Below, piece by piece: positions 1 through 6,331 of a stretch of DNA of 34,918 nt. The notes below the pieces were generated by a model. It did not search any database. It was not told the origin of the DNA and saw only the letters and a list, made by a program, of their open reading frames with translations. How positions within the stretch are numbered: position 1 is the first letter of the stretch; each line of letters starts with the position of its first letter. The stretch is from an uncultured Oscillospiraceae bacterium (GTDB lineage Bacteria > Bacillota > Clostridia > Oscillospirales > Oscillospiraceae), in the NCBI GenBank assembly GCA_910588365.1, contig CAJUQS010000017.1, positions 1 to 34,918 on the forward strand. The letters run 5' to 3'. Position numbers and translations under genes: made by a program.

Positions 1-543
1 CACCAGAACGGCTACATTCTCATACTCTCCGCCCCAGTTTCGCCGCAGATAGATCCCATCCACATAGACATACGGATAGCGTCCGCCTTGTAAAGGCCGG
101 CTGCGCCAATCTTCAATGTGGACATACGCTTTTTTGTTCAGCTCGCTGATGGTCGCTGGGGACACTTTGCTTCCCCACAGTGCCTCGGTGATATCCTCTA
201 CCCTGCGCACCGAGACGCCAGCCAGGTACATTTCGATAAGAGCTTCCTCCACACTGCTTTCACGCCGGCGATACCGCTCTATAATCGCCGTTTCAAACGA
301 GACTCCCTTTAGGCGGGGCACATGCAGCGTAACATCGCCGGAGGTGGTGGTAAGGTTTCGGCTGTAGTGACCACTGCGGTACCCCTGGCGAGCCTCATTT
401 CGCTCATACCGGGCTGCCTGAGTCAGTTTCTCCGCCTCCTGCTCCAGCAGCGCATTCAGCGTTTCTTCCACGCTTCCGCGTACCAGCTCTTTAAGTTGAC
501 CCTTGATTACTTCTTCATTTAGCTGTACAATCTTCTCTGACAT
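1..543 (-). CDS. IS256-family (mutator-type) transposase, N-terminal part, cut by window edge
   Basis: Reading leftwards from the ATG at 543 there is an uninterrupted frame of 181 codons to the window edge. It begins MSEKIVQLNEEVIKGQLKEL and contains the family pattern of an ARYERNEARQGYRSG stretch followed by LHVPRLKG and later YPYVYVDGIYLR, which leads into the first catalytic Asp of the DDE domain. This is the usual N-terminal architecture of IS256/mutator transposases (about 400 residues in full), so roughly the last half lies outside the window. A GAGAGGAGAG ribosome site lies just upstream of the ATG. The enzyme would cut and paste its own insertion sequence. The element's terminal inverted repeat should lie at about 560-640, but I cannot define it without the other end. 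Family assignment is strong; whether the copy is intact is unknown. Confidence 0.88.
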   Translation of the reverse strand, partial: MSEKIVQLNEEVIKGQLKELVRGSVEETLNALLEQEAEKLTQAARYERNEARQGYRSGHYSRNLTTTSGDVTLHVPRLKGVSFETAIIERYRRRESSVEEALIEMYLAGVSVRRVEDITEALWGSKVSPATISELNKKAYVHIEDWRSRPLQGGRYPYVYVDGIYLRRNWGGEYENVAVLV

Positions 544-640
544 GGTTTGCTCTCTCCTCTCTGAATGGTGTGTCGCTACTTCATTCTACCAGAGAGCTGC
601 AAACCTTGTCTTTTTTATTTGCGCAACTTATTGTACCTTA

Positions 641-2680
641 TCATTCATTCTGAGCCATGTGCTTTATTTCGTCCGGAAATTGGCTTTCAAAATATTTGCA
701 TAATTGGTGATTCCATGTGGAAATATGTTCCACTAGAATGTGGGAAATAATTTGTGGGAAGACATCCGGTAAACGCGATTTGTATTTTTCAATGGACTCT
801 TTCCAAGTTGGCAAGGTATTGCCCTCTTTAAAAAACAGTTTCATTTCTTCCTTGATAAAGCGAAAATAGTCATTCTCATATTTACCATATGCTGGACTGT
901 CTGCCATCTCTTCGTCTGCGTTTGGAAAAATCCTTGTGAGTCTTGTCACAAAATCGTGATTTTCAAATGTATCTTCATGGTAGATAAAATTGTATGCGCG
1001 CTTTTTTAAAGAACTCATGTTTCGATTAACAGGAAATGATCTGCCATCAAACAAAACAATAGACTTTCCATTTTGGATTAAGAAATGGTCTTTAATATAC
1101 TTTTCCCTATGAGAGCTATACTTTGATAAAAAATCTTGATTTGATACAGAAAGCTCCCATTGCCTTTTTGACGAACTAAATTGGAATTCGTTATAAAATA
1201 TCTGAATATTAAACGATAAATACTCGGATTTTTCTTGGTCTTGCTTTAAAGTTGTTGCTTTGGAAAATGCCTCCCGGAGCATTTGAATTTCACTGATGTA
1301 AAGATTAAGATAAGCGTCTTCCGTATCTCTTGCAGAAATAAAATTATCGCTGAAAAGTGTCTTTTCCTTTTTAATCCCACTAACATTGCTAAATATATAG
1401 AAAGAGAATAGTTGTATAGAATCTTCTAAAGTGATTCCCTCCCCTTTATGCTTTCGGAGCCACCAAAATTTAATGAGAGCAATATAAATGATTTTCATAC
1501 CCGAAAAGCACACCGACTTAAAAAGCAACTTAAATAATTCGCGAGTAGTTGAATTATGGGAGCCAAAATACTTTCTATAAAATGGTGAATTTGCGTCCAT
1601 TCCTAAAAGTAAACTGATGTCTTTAAAAAACTCTGCCGTCCATTCGATAGACCTGCGCAAGTCCGTATCAGTAAATAATTGACAAATATGTTTTTTCCCG
1701 TCTTGTTCCTTATACCTTAAATCATCATCAAATTTTGCATAATTCAAAGTGCGGTCTTTCATTAGGAGTTCCGTTTGCAAAGTGTAATTAACAAACGTTT
1801 CTAGTGGAATCTTACTACTTTGGAGACTCGCTTGGAAACAAAAAAAAGTTTCCTTCAATTGAGTCCATGTTTTTAATATTTCTGGACCGTTATTATCAGT
1901 AATAGACTGGAAATAGTATGCTTTAAGAATATCTTCATTGTCCAATCGCAGCCCTTTTTCATTAATGTTCAAAAAAACTTTTTCGCTTTCGTAGGAACTG
2001 TCTCCCTCAAAAAGTACAACGGATATTTGGGTACCTAAAATCTTATTAATGATCTCTTTGACGTAGCTTAACTTTCTGGCGGAAGAACCTCTTAAATCAA
2101 GCTGCTTTCCTACAGCTTGGTTAAAAACCGAACATGCATTAATATACCGTTCAGCTTGATTGTATGTGTCCTTTTCGGGAGAGGTGAATTCACTTGATCT
2201 AAAGGATCCATCATCGTTTGTATTCAAATTATAAATCTGTGAAATAAAGGGTTGAAACCTTTGAAAGCAATTTGCGTCAAAGTTAAGACGCGCTGCTTTC
2301 GAGGTACTAGGGCTGTTTTCGCTAAAATGCAATTCGAAATTTTTGAGATTATCGGTATCATTTACTCGAGAAAACTGCCGACACAAAACAGTCAAAAGTA
2401 TAATTATAGACGTAATACGCTGTTGCCCATCTACAAGATAGTATTTTTCCGGTTCATGAATATTATGAGATATTGCTATTTGCCCTAAATAGCAATTACC
2501 ACTACTGATATCATCTAAAAGTTCTAATAATTGTTTTTCCTCCCATCGGTACTCGCGTTGATAGTCTGGTATTATAAGTTTCCGATTAGCCTTAAGACAC
2601 CATTCATCTTGTTCGCTATTCCCTGTATCAGTATAGATAAATCCCTTTTTGTACGTATACAAAAACTCTTTAATTGTCAT
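641..2680 (-). CDS. DUF262-domain protein (GmrS-like N-terminal domain), likely phage-defence cargo
   Basis: A 679-residue protein of the DUF262 (ParB/Srx-like, GmrSD N-terminal) family. Diagnostic motifs are IPDYQREYRW at about residues 38-46 and LVDGQQR at about 82-88, the nucleotide-binding/NTPase signature of this domain. The C-terminal part shows no HNH or DUF1524 signature, so unlike complete GmrSD it appears to lack the fused nuclease half. I chose the ATG at 2680 because GTGGAG lies seven bases upstream; an in-frame ATG at 2761 would add 27 residues but has no good ribosome site. The gene is clearly AT-rich, unlike the GC-rich recombinase downstream, which suggests separate acquisition. 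DUF262 proteins are known from type IV restriction of modified phage DNA and from other defence loci; a defence role here is inference. No partner gene is visible next to it. Confidence 0.8.
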   Translation of the reverse strand: MTIKEFLYTYKKGFIYTDTGNSEQDEWCLKANRKLIIPDYQREYRWEEKQLLELLDDISSGNCYLGQIAISHNIHEPEKYYLVDGQQRITSIIILLTVLCRQFSRVNDTDNLKNFELHFSENSPSTSKAARLNFDANCFQRFQPFISQIYNLNTNDDGSFRSSEFTSPEKDTYNQAERYINACSVFNQAVGKQLDLRGSSARKLSYVKEIINKILGTQISVVLFEGDSSYESEKVFLNINEKGLRLDNEDILKAYYFQSITDNNGPEILKTWTQLKETFFCFQASLQSSKIPLETFVNYTLQTELLMKDRTLNYAKFDDDLRYKEQDGKKHICQLFTDTDLRRSIEWTAEFFKDISLLLGMDANSPFYRKYFGSHNSTTRELFKLLFKSVCFSGMKIIYIALIKFWWLRKHKGEGITLEDSIQLFSFYIFSNVSGIKKEKTLFSDNFISARDTEDAYLNLYISEIQMLREAFSKATTLKQDQEKSEYLSFNIQIFYNEFQFSSSKRQWELSVSNQDFLSKYSSHREKYIKDHFLIQNGKSIVLFDGRSFPVNRNMSSLKKRAYNFIYHEDTFENHDFVTRLTRIFPNADEEMADSPAYGKYENDYFRFIKEEMKLFFKEGNTLPTWKESIEKYKSRLPDVFPQIISHILVEHISTWNHQLCKYFESQFPDEIKHMAQNE

Positions 2681-2761
2681 GTATGCTCCACGAACTCTCA
2701 TCACATTCACCACGCCTTCTCGACATTTTTCGCTTCTATTATACAAGTAAATCTGTGACAT

Positions 2762-3160
2762 GTAAAGAGATTTTAGAGCAATGCACCGTTCGACATGGCA
2801 TCAAGATAACGCTGGATAAATTACTTGACAAATCTCTTTACCGGTGGTATACTATATTTCACAGTAGAAAATTCAGGATTATTGTCTTACTTGGTTTTAT
2901 TCTAACAGGCTTTCTTGAAAGAGATTGGATTTTAATAACAGGTTTATGTTGTACCCCAGGTGCTATTGCATCTGGGCTAAAAGTACATGACCGCCCAATC
3001 AGATACTTTTCGGGGAAGTTTACCATGACTTCAGTTTGAACGAGCAAGCCAGGAAAAGCATACGGCGCAGCGCCAAGCAAGGTTGCTTGCCAAGAACCGG
3101 ATTGGGTAGAACGGCAATTTGCGGCGAAGGCTCATAAATCAAACTGAAGGAGATGGTACT
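2762..3160. other. AT-rich intergenic stretch with a degenerate hydrophobic reading frame
   Basis: This gap separates the DUF262 gene from the ParB-like pseudogene. On the plus strand one frame stays open to 3039 and encodes a short hydrophobic passage (IIVLLGFILTGF followed by WILITGL), but it has no credible start codon with a ribosome site, and its in-frame ATGs near 2674 fall inside the opposite-strand gene. I read it as a fragment of a lost gene or chance. A consensus promoter lies inside it at 2825-2853. I recognise nothing else. Confidence 0.4.
2825..2853 (+). promoter_or_regulatory. Consensus sigma-A promoter without an obvious intact gene
   Basis: TTGACA at 2825-2830 and TATACT at 2848-2853 are separated by exactly 17 bases. 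Transcription would run rightwards through the degenerate stretch and into the ParB-like pseudogene at 3161. It is probably the old promoter of that operon. Confidence 0.6.
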
Positions 3161-3577
3161 TTGCAAAACACAAAAACCGAATACAACAGCTCTGAGCGGA
3201 CCCCTGTCGTTCTGCCGGAGATGGAACAACTGCTCCCGCCATTAGGCGGAGAGCAGTTTTCTTCGTTAGAGCGGGGATATCCTGGAAAATGGTTGTTATA
3301 CCCCCATCATCGTCAACGAGAGCATTGTTATTGTGGACGGACACAACCGCTTCCGTATCTGCGAGAAACACAGCCTGCCGTTCAAAATGCTCTGGGAAAC
3401 AAGGGGGTGTCCATCAACCAGTGATGAAAAATCTTAAAAGCTGTCCAGCATCTGCCGTTAAAGTAACAGGAGTCCGCTGCCGCCGAGATGCTGTCGGCTG
3501 TGCAGGAAATCGACCAGCTGGATGCGGAATCAGTGCACAGACATACTGGTGAAATCGAATTGGCCAAACTGTCATGA
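3161..3577 (+). pseudogene. ParB-like N-terminal domain protein, frameshifted and truncated
   Basis: A TTG start at 3161 with AGGAGA seven bases upstream opens a frame (TPVVLPEMEQLLPPL, then EQFSSLE) typical of ParB-like proteins of clostridial conjugative elements. Near 3271-3276 the frame is lost by one extra base. The next frame continues the family sequence: DILENGCYTPIIV, then IVIVDGHNRFRICEKH and LPFKML. This includes the conserved VDGHNR motif of the ParB/Srx fold. That frame stops at 3435-3437. A third short frame ends at 3577 with EMLSAVQEIDQLDAESV and may be the old C-terminus. The central part is therefore deleted and the gene cannot make a working protein. In related elements such proteins accompany replication or maintenance genes. 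The identity of the first two pieces is fairly secure; the third is a guess. Confidence 0.65.
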
Positions 3578-3703
3578 AAGGAGGCTCCGGCTATAGACAA
3601 GCTGATTCACCTGCCCTTTTTCTGAATATTTCCGCGCATAAAAAACACGAAAAGAGCGGAAAATACTTCCAAATACCCACGGAGAAAGGACGGGATACTC
3701 CAG

Positions 3704-3964
3704 TTGGAGATCAATAAGCATGAAGACTTGGGGCTGGTAGATATCTGGCTCTCACGGGAGGACCAGGCCAGCCAGGAAGTACAAGAGCGTCTGCGGGAAG
3801 TATACCGCAGGTGCGGGGAAGAAAAATATACCGTGGCGGTGTTCTGTTCCGGCCAGCTGGACCTGGTGGAAGAGACCAGCGCCCTGCTTCGCTATAACCG
3901 CCGCCGCTCCGCCGAGCGGGCCGTTTGGCGGGAGAAGTCCCGAAAGCGGCAGGCCTCCCGATGA
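3704..3964 (+). CDS. Small conserved protein of clostridial integrative elements
   Basis: An 86-residue frame from a TTG start at 3704. The opening passage (LEINKHEDLGLVDIWLS) followed by YTVAVFCSG and the helical SALLRYNRRRSAE resembles a family of small uncharacterised proteins commonly found just before the recombinase at the end of Tn916/Tn1549-like and other clostridial integrative elements. The upstream AAAGGAC sits rather far (about a dozen bases) from the TTG, so the true start is uncertain and translation may be weak; the frame also stays open some codons upstream. The C-terminus is strongly basic (REKSRKRQ). No function is known to me. It ends shortly before the recombinase promoter and fits the idea that this region is the end of a mobile element. 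Confidence 0.6.
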   Translation: MEINKHEDLGLVDIWLSREDQASQEVQERLREVYRRCGEEKYTVAVFCSGQLDLVEETSALLRYNRRRSAERAVWREKSRKRQASR

Positions 3965-4002
3965 GACATGCAAGGCGTTTCAAATCTGTCCGGCAATTCC
4001 GG

Positions 4003-4031
4003 TTGCGTTTTTTTACGGGCTGTGATACAAT
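4003..4031 (+). promoter_or_regulatory. Promoter of the large serine recombinase
   Basis: TTGCGT at 4003-4008 and TACAAT at 4026-4031 are separated by 17 bases. They lie 55 bases before the GTG start of the recombinase. Confidence 0.6.
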
Positions 4032-4085
4032 ATTATCTGCTAATATAGAAAAAATTGATGCTATTTGACAAAGGAGCGTAAGGCC

Positions 4086-6254
4086 GTGATTGAACGTTTT
4101 GACATTGCCGGGTACTGCCGTATCTCGGTGGACGAGGAGCTGGACCGGGACAACACCTCCATTGAGAACCAGAAGGCCATCCTCTCGGACTTCGTCAAGC
4201 ACCGTTTCCCGGACAGCGCCTTGACCTTCTACGAGGACCGGGACCGCTCCGGCTACACCTTCGAGCAGCGGGAGGGCTACCAGGCCATGCGGCGGGAGCT
4301 GATGGGCCACCAGAAGGACATCCTCATTGTGAAGGACTTCTCCCGCTTCTCCCGACGGAACAGCCGGGGCCTGGTGGAGCTGGAGGACCTCCGGGACGCC
4401 GGTGTCCGCATCATCTCCATCGGGGACGGTATCGACTTCCCCAACGATGACGACTGGCTGAAAATTCAATTCCAGTTCCTTATCAACGAAATGCCCGTCA
4501 CCGACACCAGCAAAAAGGTAAAGTCCGTCATCAAGCGCCGCCAGCAGGACGGCAAATGGATCTGCGCCGCCCCCTACGGCTACATCGTCAACAAGCGCCA
4601 GGAATTCGAGATCGTCCCCGCGGAGGCGGAAATCGTCCGGCGTATCTTCCAGTTCTACATCGACGGCTGGGGCTACAAGAAGATCGCCAACCAACTCACG
4701 GATGAAGGCGTCCCCACCCCCCGCATGGCGGAGCGGGACCGCAAGGAGGCCGCCGGGGAGGAGAGTCGCCGCCCGGTGAAGCCCGCCTGGGCCATTGTGA
4801 CGGTGCAGGGAATTATTGACAACGACTTCTACATTGGCACACTCCGCCAAGGCAAGTACACCCGCAAAAAGATCAACGGCAAAGACGTGCGCCGGGATGA
4901 GCTGGACCACATCGTCCTGGAGAGGCATCATCAGGCCATCATTGACTACCGGACCTTCGCCACCGCCCGCGCCCTGCGGGAGAGCCGTTCTACTGCCCAC
5001 TACCGGGGCCAGAAGAAGTATGACAACGTTTACTCCGGCTTCCTGGAGTGCGGCGACTGCGGGTCTCCGATGTTTGCCATGAGCCGCCGGGACATCAAGG
5101 ATGCCTATCGCTGTGGGGAGTACCATAAGCGGGGGCTGAAAGCCTGCACCAGCCACCACATCCGGGTGGACAAGCTGGACGAGATGCTGAAAATTTATGT
5201 CCAAAAGGTCAAGGACAACTCCGCCGCCATGCTGGACCGTCTCAACGCGGACCTGGAAAAAGAAGCGGAGGACGTAGCCGAGACAGAGCAAAGCGCCGCT
5301 AATTTGGAAGCGGTGCTGGCGGACCTCCAGGAGGAGCTGAAAGCCACCAAGCGCCAGCGCATCCGGGACATCATGAAGCACCCGGAGCGGGAGGAGACCC
5401 TGGAGGAAACCTACGACGAGCTGGAGGGTGACCTGCTGCGCCGCATGGAGGGCATCCAAAACCAGATCGCCATGACGGTGGACAAACGAAACACCATCAT
5501 TCAGGTGAACCGGGCGGCGAAAACGGCCATGGAAGTCTTTGACGACATTCTGGTCAAGCCCAAGCTGGACCGCAACGACCTCCAGCTCATCATCGAGAAA
5601 ATCAGGGTCTATGAGGACCACATTGAAGTTCTGCTCCAAGCCGATGTGGACAGCATCCTGCGCAGCGGAACCCTCCCGGAGGAAAAGCCGGAGGCCGTAG
5701 CGGCCATGGCCCCCGTCAGCGACCGCCCCTATGAAATCCAAATTACCCAGGAAAGCGACCGCCGCCGAGGCAAAATTTTCACTGTCAAGGTTATCAGCGA
5801 GGGCGACCCGCTGGAGATTTACACCAGCCGGGACGGCGAGGTGATTTTTAAGAAATATTCCCTGATGGGCGGTCTGGACGACTTTGCCGCCCAGTTCTGC
5901 GAGACGCTCTCCAAGAGCTGCGGCGCCATCACCGCGGTCACGGACAGGGACTCCATCATCGCCGTGGCCGGCGGCGGCAAGCGGGAGCTGCTGGGCAAGC
6001 GCATCAGCCCCCAGCTGGAGCAGATCATGGAGGACCGCCGCATCTACCAGCACGCCGGGGACGAGCGGCGGATCTTCGTCACCGAGACCGGCGACAAGTA
6101 CTGCGCCGCCGTGGCCGCGCCCATCATCTCCGAGGGGGACGTGCTGGGGCTGGTGCTGTTCGTGGAGGACGGCGAGCCCCAGGTCACCGGCGAGACGGAG
6201 TACAAGCTGGCCCAGACCATCGCCGCCTTTCTGGGCAAACACATGGAAAACTGA
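4086..6254 (+). CDS. Large serine recombinase fused in frame to the C-terminal part of SpoVT
   Basis: 722 residues from a GTG at 4086 (AAGGAG nine bases upstream; the TTG at 4065 lacks a site). Residues 1-145 form the resolvase catalytic domain, with the nucleophile Ser14 in YCRIS and KDFSRFSRRNSRG as the arginine-bearing motif. A recombinase domain follows (~150-270), then a zinc ribbon with paired cysteines at ~321-357 (ECGDCG and RCGEYH...KAC) and a coiled coil (~370-470). This is the Tn4451 TnpX-like architecture. From residue ~572 the sequence is instead SpoVT: EGDPLEIYTSRDGEVI, then the GAF-like sensor domain (AITAVTDRDSIIAVAGG, APIISEGDVLG) to a C-terminus matching SpoVT (LGKHMEN). The simplest reading is that the element inserted into spoVT and the recombinase frame reads across the attachment junction. 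SpoVT's N-terminal DNA-binding (AbrB) strands are lost here. Whether the hybrid C-terminus affects recombinase activity is unknown. Confidence 0.9.
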   Translation: MIERFDIAGYCRISVDEELDRDNTSIENQKAILSDFVKHRFPDSALTFYEDRDRSGYTFEQREGYQAMRRELMGHQKDILIVKDFSRFSRRNSRGLVELEDLRDAGVRIISIGDGIDFPNDDDWLKIQFQFLINEMPVTDTSKKVKSVIKRRQQDGKWICAAPYGYIVNKRQEFEIVPAEAEIVRRIFQFYIDGWGYKKIANQLTDEGVPTPRMAERDRKEAAGEESRRPVKPAWAIVTVQGIIDNDFYIGTLRQGKYTRKKINGKDVRRDELDHIVLERHHQAIIDYRTFATARALRESRSTAHYRGQKKYDNVYSGFLECGDCGSPMFAMSRRDIKDAYRCGEYHKRGLKACTSHHIRVDKLDEMLKIYVQKVKDNSAAMLDRLNADLEKEAEDVAETEQSAANLEAVLADLQEELKATKRQRIRDIMKHPEREETLEETYDELEGDLLRRMEGIQNQIAMTVDKRNTIIQVNRAAKTAMEVFDDILVKPKLDRNDLQLIIEKIRVYEDHIEVLLQADVDSILRSGTLPEEKPEAVAAMAPVSDRPYEIQITQESDRRRGKIFTVKVISEGDPLEIYTSRDGEVIFKKYSLMGGLDDFAAQFCETLSKSCGAITAVTDRDSIIAVAGGGKRELLGKRISPQLEQIMEDRRIYQHAGDERRIFVTETGDKYCAAVAAPIISEGDVLGLVLFVEDGEPQVTGETEYKLAQTIAAFLGKHMEN
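5790..5815 (+). other. Candidate right attachment junction (attR) inside spoVT
   Basis: Upstream of about 5795 the protein is recombinase-specific (GKIFTVKV). From about 5798 it matches the SpoVT family (EGDPLEI). The crossover must lie within this short stretch, which reads ATCAGCGAGGGCGACC at its centre. The exact core dinucleotide cannot be fixed without the left end or an empty site. Confidence 0.55.
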
Positions 6255-6258
6255 GGGA

Positions 6259-6292
6259 CCGGGCAGTCCGCATTAGGACTGCCCGGCCTTTC
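6259..6292. terminator. Hairpin terminator between the convergent spoVT fusion and ABC exporter genes
   Basis: An 11-bp perfect stem, CCGGGCAGTCC with GGACTGCCCGG, and a six-base loop, followed by CCTTTCT. It lies five bases after the recombinase/spoVT stop and can also act on the leftward ABC transcript that ends at 6332. Confidence 0.7.
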
Positions 6293-6331
6293 TATCGTTC
6301 CGTCTTCCACACCACAGTGCGGAAATCTGCT

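Noticed and set aside
2674..3039. 121-codon plus-strand frame with a hydrophobic passage
   Set aside because: Its start lies inside the opposite-strand DUF262 gene without a ribosome site, and the promoter at 2825 lies inside it. Kept only as a degenerate stretch.
3711..6242. Very long open frame on the minus strand opposite the serine recombinase
   Set aside because: It is a shadow of GC-rich codon use: the plus-strand protein has clear catalytic motifs and a ribosome site, the minus frame has repetitive His/Val/Leu composition and no family motifs.
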